Of a DNA stretch of 64,000 bases, positions 30,480 to 40,300 are shown piece by piece (within the stretch, counting starts at the first letter, position 1; every line of letters starts with the position of its first letter). Origin of the DNA: Treponema sp. (lineage in GTDB: Bacteria > Spirochaetota > Spirochaetia > Treponematales > Treponemataceae); NCBI GenBank assembly GCA_024402665.1, contig JAKSTI010000006.1, positions 1 to 64,000 of the forward strand, written 5' to 3'. The notes under the pieces were generated by a model. The model searched no databases and was not told the origin of the DNA. It saw only the letters and a list, made by a program, of their open reading frames with translations. The translations under genes and the position numbers were made by a program.

Positions 30480-32711
30480 TTTTTTACCTCCAATATTTAA
30501 TCTGAGTGCATTTGTTACAACACAGAAACTGCTTAAACTCATTGCGGCAGCTCCAAACATTGGATTCAGTGTCCAGCCAAAAGCAGAAATAAAACAGCCT
30601 GCTGCCAGAGGAATACCAATTATATTGTAAATAAATGCCCAGAAAAGATTTTCCTTTATATTTTTAAGTGTTTTTTTACTTAATCTGATTGCGGAAACTG
30701 CATCAACAAGACTGCCGTTTACAAGAACAACATCTGCGGCGTCTATTGCAATATCTGTGCCTTTTCCAATAGCCATTCCCACATCTGCTACAGTTAAGGC
30801 AGGAGCATCATTAATTCCATCCCCAATCATAACAACAGGAGACTGAAGTTTCTTTACAATATTTGCCTTTTCTTCTGGAAGAACTCCCGCAATCACTTCA
30901 TCAACGCCAACCTGTTTTCCAATTTCACTGGCAGTACGCTGATTGTCTCCGGTAAGCATTACAACTTTGATTCCAAGTTTCTGCATTTCTTTTACCGCAG
31001 CAGCACTGTCTTCTTTAATAACATCAGCAACGGCAATTACACCAAGAGGTTCTTTGTTTTTTGTAAAATAAAGCGGTGTTTTTCCCTGAAGTTCAAGCTG
31101 CTCTGAATTGATTTTTGATTCAGTAAAAGCGGCATTTCCGCCAGTAATAAAATTACCTTCTGAATCTGAAGCCTTTAATCCTTTACCGGTGATTGCTTCA
31201 AAATCAGAAACTGGCTGAGGTTTAAAATTTTTTTTCTCACAATAACTGATAATTGCTTTTGCAAGAGGATGTTCGCTTTTGCTTTCAAGATTAAGTGCTG
31301 TCTGCAAAAGTTCTTCTTCTGAAATTCCAGGGGCTGGGATTATATCTGTGACTGCCGGTTGGCCTTTGGTAATTGTACCAGTTTTGTCTAATGCTACAGT
31401 TTTTACTTTTCCAGTTGCTTCAAGACTTTCTGCAGTTTTAAATAGGATTCCGTTTGAAGCGGCTTTTCCGTTACCAACCATTATAGCGACTGGAGTTGCA
31501 AGACCGAGGGCGCAGGGACAGCTGATAACTAAGACGCTGATTCCTCTGGCTAGGGCAAAACCAACTTCGGCGCCAAAGAGGAGCCAGATAATAAAGGTTG
31601 CGACTGCTATGAGGAGGACTGCCGGAACAAAGATGGCACTTACTTTATCTGCAATTTTAGCAATTGGTGCTTTTGTTGCGCTTGCATCGCTGACCATCTG
31701 AATAATCTGATTAATTGTTGTATCCTGCCCAACTCTTGTAGCCTTACATTTTAAGAAGCCGCTTTGATTCATTGTTCCGCTGGCAACTTCATTACCAGAC
31801 TGTTTATCTACAGGAATACTTTCTCCTGTAAGGGCAGATTCATTTACTGAAGAAGAACCTTCTATTACAATGCCATCTACCGGAATAATTTCACCTGGAC
31901 GAACAACAAAAATATCATCTGTCTTTACGTCCAGAATATTTACTGTAATTTCTTTTTCGTCTTTCAGGATTACTGCTGTTTTTGGAGAAAGTTTCATTAA
32001 TCCTTTTAAGGCATTTGTAGTACGTCCCTTTGATTTTGCTTCAAGAAGTTTGCCTACTGTGATTAATGTTAAAATCATTGCGGCTGCTTCAAAATAAAGG
32101 TTCATCATCAGCTGCATTACTTCACTGTGATTTCCTTTTAACTGAGCGTCTGTCATAAGGAAAAGACTGACTAAACTCCAGGCAAAAGAAACGCCGGAAC
32201 CAAGAGCGACTAAAGTGTCCATATTTGGGGCTTTGTGCAGAAGGCTTTTTGTTCCGCTGATGAAAAATTTTTTATTGATTATCATTACAATGGCCGCAAG
32301 AATCATCTGAACTAGTGCAATTGCAATATGATTGCCGGTGAAAAATGATGGTAACGGCCAGTTCCACATTGTATGGCCCATTGAAAAATACATTAAAACT
32401 ATAAGGAAACCAACTGACCAGATAAGTCGTTTTTTTAAGACTGGAGATTCCTTGTCTGCAAGAGGATCTTCATTTTGTGTATTTTGATTTTTTTCTTTGT
32501 TTTGCGATGATGAATCTAAGGATTTTGCTCCATAACCAGCAGCTTCTACTGCAGAGATTACAAATTCAGAGGGGACAGACCCCTCAACAAGCATTGAATT
32601 TGTTAATAAACTAACCGAACAGCTTTCTACACCACTAAGATTTTTTACGGCCTTCTCTACTCTGGCTACACAAGCTGCACAACTCATTCCTGTAACTTCA
32701 TATTTTTTCAT
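30270..32711 (-). CDS. copA: Copper P1B-type ATPase with C-terminal CopZ-like domain
   Basis: 813 residues. Exports Cu(I) across the inner membrane using ATP. N-terminal heavy-metal domain with GMSCAACVARVEKA; eight membrane helices; metal-site CPCALGLATP; phosphorylation site DKTGTITKG; HPLAKAI; hinge GDGINDAPAL. The core ends near residue 740, and a second heavy-metal domain with GMMCHHCEGHVKEALEK is fused at the C-terminus, where homologues normally stop. That domain begins at an internal ATG with a strong ribosome binding site. The start is ATG 32711 (AAGGA eight bases upstream). It is transcribed with csoR, 11 bases apart. The N-terminal domain contains the 15-base palindrome (32570-32584). 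Confidence 0.95.
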   Translation of the reverse strand: MKKYEVTGMSCAACVARVEKAVKNLSGVESCSVSLLTNSMLVEGSVPSEFVISAVEAAGYGAKSLDSSSQNKEKNQNTQNEDPLADKESPVLKKRLIWSVGFLIVLMYFSMGHTMWNWPLPSFFTGNHIAIALVQMILAAIVMIINKKFFISGTKSLLHKAPNMDTLVALGSGVSFAWSLVSLFLMTDAQLKGNHSEVMQLMMNLYFEAAAMILTLITVGKLLEAKSKGRTTNALKGLMKLSPKTAVILKDEKEITVNILDVKTDDIFVVRPGEIIPVDGIVIEGSSSVNESALTGESIPVDKQSGNEVASGTMNQSGFLKCKATRVGQDTTINQIIQMVSDASATKAPIAKIADKVSAIFVPAVLLIAVATFIIWLLFGAEVGFALARGISVLVISCPCALGLATPVAIMVGNGKAASNGILFKTAESLEATGKVKTVALDKTGTITKGQPAVTDIIPAPGISEEELLQTALNLESKSEHPLAKAIISYCEKKNFKPQPVSDFEAITGKGLKASDSEGNFITGGNAAFTESKINSEQLELQGKTPLYFTKNKEPLGVIAVADVIKEDSAAAVKEMQKLGIKVVMLTGDNQRTASEIGKQVGVDEVIAGVLPEEKANIVKKLQSPVVMIGDGINDAPALTVADVGMAIGKGTDIAIDAADVVLVNGSLVDAVSAIRLSKKTLKNIKENLFWAFIYNIIGIPLAAGCFISAFGWTLNPMFGAAAMSLSSFCVVTNALRLNIGGKKMTKTLLVEGMMCHHCEGHVKEALEKIDGVTSAVTSHEKGTAVVELSKDVAESVFKDAITAAGYEYKGMN
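32570..32584. repeat. Palindrome AGGGGACAGACCCCT inside copA
   Basis: Exact reverse complement of the copies at 2282-2296 and 2339-2353. It encodes EGSVPSE in the N-terminal metal domain and does not change domain length noticeably. Confidence 0.6.
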
Positions 32712-32722
32712 AATAGCCATCC

Positions 32723-33046
32723 TTATTGAAGCTTCTGCATTGTCCACAGAAGTTCATCAATTACATCTTCATTGCCCGCCTTAAGATCGCGAACAACACA
32801 ACCACGAATATGATTTGAAAGGATTTCTTTTGAAAAGGAGTCCAGTGCCGATTTTACAGCACTTACCTGAATAAGCAAATCTGTACAGTAACCGTCATTA
32901 TCCAGCATATTTTTTATGCCGCGAATCTGACCTTCAATCTTACTTAATCTGTTTGTAAGTTTTTTCTTTTCATCCTCAGGACGAATTGTTTTCTTTTTTC
33001 CATCCGCCGTTTTCTTTTTACAGCAGCATTCTTCATTATTACTCAT
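32723..33046 (-). CDS. csoR: CsoR family copper-sensing repressor
   Basis: 107 residues, DUF156/CsoR fold: an all-helical dimer with RLSKIEGQIRGIKNML. The Cu(I) ligands fit Cys in DGYCTDLLIQ and His/Cys in SNHIRGCVV (the Cys-His-Cys pattern of copper sensors). The N-terminus has an additional cysteine cluster (NNEECCCKKK) that may bind metal. Copper binding releases it from operator DNA, here the two palindromes at 33055-33099 that cover its own promoter, giving copper-induced csoR-copA expression. ATG 33046 is preferred; 14 upstream in-frame codons lie inside the promoter. Confidence 0.93.
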   Translation of the reverse strand: MSNNEECCCKKKTADGKKKTIRPEDEKKKLTNRLSKIEGQIRGIKNMLDNDGYCTDLLIQVSAVKSALDSFSKEILSNHIRGCVVRDLKAGNEDVIDELLWTMQKLQ

Positions 33047-33052
33047 AAAACA

Positions 33053-33099
33053 AATATACCCCCCAGTGGTATTAAATTCAAGTACCACCGGGGGGTATA
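33053..33099 (-). promoter_or_regulatory. csoR-copA promoter with two CsoR operators
   Basis: On the minus strand TTGAAT (33081-33076), 17 bases, TATATT (33058-33053). TATACCCCCCAGTGGTA (33055-33071) and TACCACCGGGGGGTATA (33083-33099) are inverted copies with one mismatch and match the G-tract palindromes recognised by CsoR. One overlaps the -10 box, the other lies just upstream of the -35. Confidence 0.85.
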
Positions 33100-33125
33100 A
33101 GGTTAATTAGTTTTCTTAGTTTTTT

Positions 33126-33722
33126 CTATAATTTGTACATTACACCAACTCTGGCTGTAACATACTGAACTAATGCATCTTTTTCTGGTGAAACTGAATA
33201 TACTGGTGTAAATTCAATTTCCATTTTTCCGCCTGCCATTTTTGGATTGGCAACTCTGATTCCAAAACCTACGCTGTAAATCTGGTCAATATAAGGAGAA
33301 TTCAATGATTCTTCATAACCAGGCACGGTAGACAAAAGATTAATTGCTGCACCAATTCCAATTTCTGGCTGAATGGCAACTCCGGTACTACCAAAAGGAA
33401 TCTTTAAGAAAGCATTTGCAGTAGCAAAAACAGTCATAAAAGATGTGATATATTCTGAATCTGATAAGAGATAACTGAAATCACCTCTTACACTTACACC
33501 AAATCCTCGGAGCAGTCCTTCACCTAATGGGATTCCGATTTCAACGGCAACACCGCCACCAAAACCCATTTTAGCATAATCTGCAAGTTCCCCCATTGGG
33601 ATAGAAGCATTAATACTTGCTCCTACAGCAACCTTTGAATCATTTTTAGCAGCAGGTGCCTCCTGAGCAAAAGCTCCCAATGAAAGCACAGCTGCAATAA
33701 TCATAACACAAATCTTTTTCAT
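33126..33722 (-). CDS. Small outer-membrane beta-barrel protein
   Basis: 198 residues, signal peptide MKKICVMIIAAVLSLGAFAQ. The mature part is a set of amphipathic strands (VAVGASINASIPM, GFGGGVAVEIGIPL, GFGVSVRGDFSYLL, MEIEFTPVYSV, YVTARVGVMYKL), consistent with an eight-stranded barrel of the OmpA/OmpW size class. Its start overlaps the stop of the upstream lectin-like lipoprotein gene as TAATG, so translation is coupled and both are probably needed together. The role may be a surface anchor, a small pore or a partner in lipoprotein display. No specific family name is justified. Confidence 0.7.
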   Translation of the reverse strand: MKKICVMIIAAVLSLGAFAQEAPAAKNDSKVAVGASINASIPMGELADYAKMGFGGGVAVEIGIPLGEGLLRGFGVSVRGDFSYLLSDSEYITSFMTVFATANAFLKIPFGSTGVAIQPEIGIGAAINLLSTVPGYEESLNSPYIDQIYSVGFGIRVANPKMAGGKMEIEFTPVYSVSPEKDALVQYVTARVGVMYKL

Positions 33723-36700
33723 TAGTTTGAACCTCCTGTTGGTTTTGTTCCATATATACTACTAAACTGTAAACGCTTAGCATTACCATTCTTTCCGCCA
33801 TATGGTGTGAATTCGATGATGTATGACTGTGGAACATAGTCTGAATTGGCAGTAAGTACAGATATCGAATATCGATATTTTCTACTGCTGTAGCCAGTAG
33901 AAACAGTTCCTTTATACGCATACCCACCATTAACATTCATATCATTCCATGCACCACTAGTATGGAACTGAATACACTGTTCACCACCATTTGTAGCATC
34001 AGAACTATTTGGTTCATTAGAACCAAAGTTAGAGAATACACCTACTGGAACACCAGCTCCTGTTGAATTATACTTTGGTCCATTATAAACTACAGTACCT
34101 GCACTTGGCCCACACATCCATCTGAACTGCGTAACTCTTGTTTCATCCTTATCATAAGTTAAACCTGCTAAAGAAGGAGCATCAAGAATATCTGTATTAA
34201 CCCCGTCTGACCACTTTAATCTGGCACCACCAGTCCAAGCCTTCTGGGCATTCATACGGTCATAAATATATGAGTTTTCAACGTCAGATTCAATTGTCAT
34301 TAAGTAACCATTTAATCCATTGAATACTGTTGCTTTTGCATCATTATAGGCATCATTCCAGGTATTTGTTATACTTTTTATATATTCTTCATTAATATTA
34401 TCTCTAACGAATGCTTCACCGGCAGTCTTAGCAGCATTTGAAGTAGTATAGTCATATCCAGAATTTATAGTTGTATCTACACAAGCCTTCTTTACATTCA
34501 TATAGAAACTACCATCATAATAACTGAACTTAGCAGATCCATCTGAATGTGTTCCAGCATACTTGGCAATTTCTTCATAAGGTACTGTTTCAAGGTTTAC
34601 ATTAATCTTAATGTCTTCATTTTCAGCTATTTTTTCAAAAATGATTGTCTGAAGTAATTCTGTTGCTACACGTTCATCAAGGCTGTCACTTTCAGAGAAT
34701 ACATGCATATACTTATATTTATGACTTAAAATATCTGCTTCAGTTATTGGTTTTTTAGTATCGTCTAATTTTTTTTCATCTATATACTCATAACCTCCTC
34801 CACTAGACTTTTCATAAGTAAGAAGGAACTGCTTTTTATTGCTAGCATTCTGCTTAGATGAAGCAATGAACAATGTCTGAGGGGTATCATTGTGGGCATC
34901 TTTAATTGCAAGAGAAGACTGCTGTAATCTGAAGCTTCCGTTTTCTACAGAAATAGAGAATACAGAACCCTTAATGTTTACAGATGCAGAGTCACCTAAT
35001 GTGAATGATACCTGAGAAACATTTCCGGATGCATCAACAAGCCAAAGAACATCTTCAATAGAAGGAAGACTTGCACCTTCTGTGTTATTCAAATAAATAA
35101 CACGGCGTGTAGCACTACTTCCATCCTTCATCATACTGATACTCTGTGGTTCATAATTACCTGAAGTTTCTTTGTAAAGACAAGTAAACTTATCAAGCTG
35201 AGCATAAGCAGAGTTATCAATATAAGCAACCTTATGTAATGCCTGTCCCTTTACAAACTTATTTGGAGAAACCAGAATAAGGTTATAATCTCCAGACATC
35301 TGGCCATTAATATTTACACATTCATTAGTAAATGAATCAAGCATAATACCAGCGGCATTATCTTTATTGTCTTCATCAAAAATACCAATTACTGTATTTT
35401 CACCACTAATATTTACTGTAGATCTGTTAGAGTATCTGCTTCCAAGACCTTCAAGAGAAGCAAGCTGACCACCTAATACTGTGAAAGTAAAGTCAGAAGC
35501 AGGTTTTGATCCGTCTGGATTTTCTGCTCTAAGACGGAAGTTTGTAAAGTCAATATCTGCTACAAGTCTATCTGTTTCACCAGAAACTGAGTCTGTATCA
35601 AGTCTACCATTGCTGTTATAGTCATACCAAACTTCTGTTTTACCAGGTACTGTGTCACTCCATTTAATGATTAAAGAGAAACCGCTGGCAAATACGTTAC
35701 CCTGAATACCTAATTCCTGTTCTTCTTCTTCAAGTTCTTCTGGATCAGTTTCAATAGTAGCGCCTAACTTCCACACAGGATATACAACAAGATTTTCGTG
35801 AGTTCCATCTGGAATACGTGAGAATGCTTCTACTCCATCAGCAGTTACTCTTTCCCAACCATCAAAGATGTATCCATCACGCTTAACTTTTTCTGCGCCA
35901 GGAAGGACAATTGTTGAGTAATTTTCTACTGTATAATTTGAAGGGGCTGTATAACCTGATACAAATGCACCCTTACCTTTTAATTCAGTTCCCTTATCTG
36001 CAAAATCGTAAGTAATTGTATAACGGATAGGTGTTACACCACCAGTTGAAACAACTCCAGAATTAGAAGGGAGATAGAATGTTGCATTATTTGCATGCTT
36101 AGCATTCTGAACTTCTACATAACCTGCATCTACGTAATTGTAACCTGGTTTAATTGAAGCCTGAACAAAAAGACCTTTTGAACCAGCTGCTACATAATAT
36201 TCGTTTTCTGCTTCTTTTTCTGTCTGAATGAATCCTGCAAACTCATTTGTCACTGGATCTTTTACAGAAACTACAGAAACACCGCCTGTTAATGGCAAAG
36301 TAACTTTCTGGAAGTTCAAATCTATCTGGCCCTGTTCAGAATTGAATGTAGTACCAGTATTAGAAAGCTTATCCTTTCCGTATTCTTTTATGTATACATC
36401 AAATGTTCCTTCTGCAATTGAACCACTGTATAAACCGTTTCCACCATCAGACAAAGAATAAGTTTCACCGCTGGCAGGATCTTTAAGAACAATTGTCATG
36501 TAAGAATCTGCCCATGCAGAACCGTTCTTCTTTAACTGAATTGAGGCTGTATATTTGAATAAATCGTTTACAGTAAATTCTTTTACACTTTCAGAAGTCT
36601 GACCACCTACAACAACAAGACTTTCTGCAAAACTTGCTACCTTAAGCTTGTCTGAATACAAATCAAAGAATGCAAACTGTGTTACACCACTTGGTAAATT

Positions 36701-37306
36701 ATTAAGTGAGTAAGTAACCTTTGATTTGTTAGCAGAAGCTGTAGACTGAAAGTTTTCAGTAACAAAAGACTGCTTTGAAGTACCATTCTGGAAAGTTGTT
36801 TCAAATCCTGTTCCATAATAAACATCAATTTTTGTAATGTTTGCATCTGATGTAGATGGGAAAATTACAGTAACTGATGCATTACCTTGAAGTCCCTTAA
36901 GAGGAACCATTCTGAAACTTACAGCTTTATTTCCTGTTGCAAGGTTTACATCATTTACAACACCACTAAGTAAAGGAGTTGCACCTGAATAAGCTGTAAC
37001 TTTGAAAGAATAATTAGCAGCATCTAAAACATATTCATCTTGAGTAAGTCCTGAATAAGATACTTTAGATTCTGTAATTCTGGAATAATCGCTTTCGCCA
37101 TCCTTCTTTCCTTCAAGTACGTAGTTATAATCTGTCCACTTTACTGTAGGTAAGGCAGTTTTTCCAATTGAATCTGAAATAGAAAATGTAACTACTGATT
37201 TTCCTTCTTCTGCAGTTTTATTTGCCTTAATCTGTCCCACACGGCATCCACTTAAAGCTATTAAGACAAGAAATGCACAAAGGATTACGTTTAATCTACT
37301 TTTCAT
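33722..37306 (-). CDS. Giant surface lipoprotein with C-type-lectin-like end
   Basis: 1194 residues. Lipobox IALSGC. Beta-sandwich regions fill about 30-420; one InlB-type repeat at about 430-515 (KRDGYIFDGWERV); an acidic hinge (EEEEQELG) near 525; then beta-rich domains (about 530-890). The C-terminal 200 residues have a C-type-lectin-like layout: FNGLNGYLMTIES, KAWTGGARLKWSDG, FRWMCGPSAG, NFGSNEPNSS, GEQCIQFHTSGAWNDMN. In true lectins the WND and EPN motifs hold calcium and sugar, so sugar or protein binding at the surface is plausible. It is the middle gene of an operon between the InlB-repeat lipoprotein (11-base gap) and a barrel protein. AAGGAGG precedes the ATG. Confidence 0.8.
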   Translation of the reverse strand: MKSRLNVILCAFLVLIALSGCRVGQIKANKTAEEGKSVVTFSISDSIGKTALPTVKWTDYNYVLEGKKDGESDYSRITESKVSYSGLTQDEYVLDAANYSFKVTAYSGATPLLSGVVNDVNLATGNKAVSFRMVPLKGLQGNASVTVIFPSTSDANITKIDVYYGTGFETTFQNGTSKQSFVTENFQSTASANKSKVTYSLNNLPSGVTQFAFFDLYSDKLKVASFAESLVVVGGQTSESVKEFTVNDLFKYTASIQLKKNGSAWADSYMTIVLKDPASGETYSLSDGGNGLYSGSIAEGTFDVYIKEYGKDKLSNTGTTFNSEQGQIDLNFQKVTLPLTGGVSVVSVKDPVTNEFAGFIQTEKEAENEYYVAAGSKGLFVQASIKPGYNYVDAGYVEVQNAKHANNATFYLPSNSGVVSTGGVTPIRYTITYDFADKGTELKGKGAFVSGYTAPSNYTVENYSTIVLPGAEKVKRDGYIFDGWERVTADGVEAFSRIPDGTHENLVVYPVWKLGATIETDPEELEEEEQELGIQGNVFASGFSLIIKWSDTVPGKTEVWYDYNSNGRLDTDSVSGETDRLVADIDFTNFRLRAENPDGSKPASDFTFTVLGGQLASLEGLGSRYSNRSTVNISGENTVIGIFDEDNKDNAAGIMLDSFTNECVNINGQMSGDYNLILVSPNKFVKGQALHKVAYIDNSAYAQLDKFTCLYKETSGNYEPQSISMMKDGSSATRRVIYLNNTEGASLPSIEDVLWLVDASGNVSQVSFTLGDSASVNIKGSVFSISVENGSFRLQQSSLAIKDAHNDTPQTLFIASSKQNASNKKQFLLTYEKSSGGGYEYIDEKKLDDTKKPITEADILSHKYKYMHVFSESDSLDERVATELLQTIIFEKIAENEDIKINVNLETVPYEEIAKYAGTHSDGSAKFSYYDGSFYMNVKKACVDTTINSGYDYTTSNAAKTAGEAFVRDNINEEYIKSITNTWNDAYNDAKATVFNGLNGYLMTIESDVENSYIYDRMNAQKAWTGGARLKWSDGVNTDILDAPSLAGLTYDKDETRVTQFRWMCGPSAGTVVYNGPKYNSTGAGVPVGVFSNFGSNEPNSSDATNGGEQCIQFHTSGAWNDMNVNGGYAYKGTVSTGYSSRKYRYSISVLTANSDYVPQSYIIEFTPYGGKNGNAKRLQFSSIYGTKPTGGSN

Positions 37307-37317
37307 TTTCTACCTCC

Positions 37318-40300
37318 TTATTGTCCAACAGTAACAACACCCTGTGTTGTATATGTAATTCCGTTTAATTCAGCAACTACTGTTACAGCATATTTCTTGC
37401 CAGATTGCATTCCAAGCTGAGTGAATGTAACTGGGTTAGATGCAAACTTGTAAACCCGGTTTGGTCCAACGTACCATTTTACAGTCCAGCCCGAACCACC
37501 TTCAGGAAGTTGTGCTACAAGACCAATAGTCTTCTGACTTGAATCTTTATATTCAGAGATTCTAATATCTCCATCAAAAATCAATTCGCTCTGGCTTGGT
37601 GTTACAGTTACTTTAACTCTCCACTTAGCATTGAAAGTCTTATCTTCCAAACCAAACTTATCTGGAACAGATTCATCCCAACCGTCAAACTCAAATCCAT
37701 CTCTTGTTGGATTAGCAGGACGAGTTACCAATGTATCATACTGACCAGTTGCATCGTATGTTCCATTGCCATTTGAGAACTTACCGCCGTTTGCATTAAA
37801 TGTGTATGTAATACTAAGTTTTTCCCAAATTGGTTCGTAAGTTTTATTTGCAGTACCAAATGTTGCATCAACTACATCATCCCAACCTGTACATACCCAA
37901 CCAGCTAATTCTGGCAATTCTGGAGGTGTAAATTCATCTCCGTATTTACCTGTTCTAATACCGTCTTCACCTGGAACTGTCCAATGTGCACCAGATTTTC
38001 CTAACAAGAAGGTATATGTAATATCTTTCTTGCTCCACTGTGCAGTGAATGTTGTATTTGATCCTTCGTGATAGCCATATTTTGCAGGTGGTACTGGAGA
38101 CCAGCTTTCAAAGTTATAACCATCTCTTGTAGGATTTACAGGAACACTTAATGTCTGATCATATACACCATTAAGAGTCTTTATTTTTTCTGTGCCGTTC
38201 CAGCTGCCTTCTCCTGCATCGAATGTGTAAGATACAGCATTTGGAGTCCACAATGCATTTAATGTAATATCTTTGCTTCCAAAGTTATTGTCTGAAGGAA
38301 GTTCAGATGCTTTATCCCAACCGGCAAAAGTATATCCTGTACGAGTAGGATTACTTGATGGAATGTCATATCTTGTTCCAAAAGGACCATGAACAATTTT
38401 TGTTGTTTCTGTGCCATTCCAGCTACCGTCGTTTGCATTGAATGTATAAACAATATCTTTTGCTTCCCACTTAGCATTGAAACTTCTGTTGTTTGGTCCA
38501 AATGTTGTTTCTGGACAGTCAACTCCGTATTCAGCCCCAGTGTCTACATCTGTCCAACCAGTGAAGTTATATCCTTCTCTTGATGGTTTCAGATAGTTTT
38601 CATGTGGAATTGGTTCATCAAATTTTCCAGATATTTCATTCTTTGCATCAGTTCCGTCATTTTTGAAGAAAGTATAAATAATATCTTTCTTTACAAAGAC
38701 AACTTTTACTTTTGAATCATCGTTCTTAGAAAGTTTTTCTACAGGTGTTATAACAGCTCTGTATCCTTCTGGAGTTGTAAAGTCTGTTCCTTCTACAACA
38801 GTTACTCTTGAATCAACATCAGCTTTTCCAGAAGTTGTAAAGCCTGCAATTTCAGAGCCAGTCATTATTACAGAGTCTTTTGTATATTCAACTGTATATT
38901 TTGCTCTTAACTTGTTCCATGTTGCATACATTGTTGCAGGGTCTGTAAATGAACCAGGAACAGCAGGATCCCAGCCGGCAAATTCATAGTCACCAGGTTC
39001 TTCACCCTTAGATGGATTTTCTGGTTTTGTGTCATTTGAACTTGCTGTACCAAAAGGCATTGTTACAGTACGAACTGTTTCTCCATCATCCCAGGCAGCA
39101 CCAGATTCACCTTCTTTATTTGCATAATATGTGAATGTTACGCTGATTCTGTCATAGTATACATAAAGTACAATTGGCTTATCTGATTCATGGATTGTAA
39201 CTGGATCTGCATGTTTTGGAACAAATCCCTTAATAGTTGTTACACCTCTTGGAGTTACAACCTGATTTTCTACAGCTACCAAATCATCATCTGCCTTAAG
39301 AGCAGGATTTGGTTCATATTCTTCAGGATTAGACAAACTCTGGAACATATGAACAACCTTGTAATCAATACCAACATCAGTCCATGCTGCTACATAAGAA
39401 AGATTGTTTAATCCAAAGTATTCTGGGATTCCATATTCGCCAGAATCAATATTTTTCCATCCGTAAAGATTATAGTTTGTTAATTCTACTTCTGCTGGTA
39501 ATGGAACAACGCCTTCGTATTTACCAGTCAAAGTTGTCTTTGCAGTAGAACCATTAGCTTTCCATCTACCCTGAGTAGCCTGATTTGTTGCAAAGTCAAA
39601 ACCAGTAGGATCATAACTTACTGTTACACGCTTTCTGTTATATTTAACATCAACAACTGTAGAGTTATCATTTAAGATTGTCTGCTGAACAAGAACACCA
39701 TCATCAAAACCAACTGGTGCAGCCTTAGCAACAGCTTCTGTAAGTTCGCCTACTCTACCCCAGATAATTTCTGAAGGTACGTTTTCATCTTTTGCATATT
39801 CAGGAGCATCTACAGGAGATTCAGCTGTTTCATAGAGATGATTTACTGTATAGATGAATTCAACCTGATTCCACTTAGCAGTCAAAATAACGTTTGTCTT
39901 ACCAAATTCAACAGGAAGTCCATCTTCATCTGTATCCATATTAACCCATTTATCAAATTCATAATGGGTTCTTTCTAATTCAAGACTATCTGGATATACG
40001 ATTTCTGTACCGTAGTAACCTGTAATTACATAATCTTCTGAAGAACCGGCAAAGAGACCGTCTTTCCACTTACCGAATCCTGTTGATAATGTAACTCTAA
40101 CTCTTGCACGAGTATAATAGATATTAACTTCAGTAACGATTGTAGAATTTCCATCTTCATCTACAACTTCAGGAACTACAAGCTGCTGTTCAAAATCTAA
40201 TGGAGCAAAACCTGTAATATTCTTTGGAGAAACTTTTGTGTATTCTCCGATTGTACCGTTGTAAATTGCAGAACTACCTGCTGAGAATGTTTCAAGATCA

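Noticed and set aside
33722-37306. Diversity-generating retroelement target (lectin-like end)
   Set aside because: No reverse transcriptase, accessory protein or template/variable repeat pair was found in the window.
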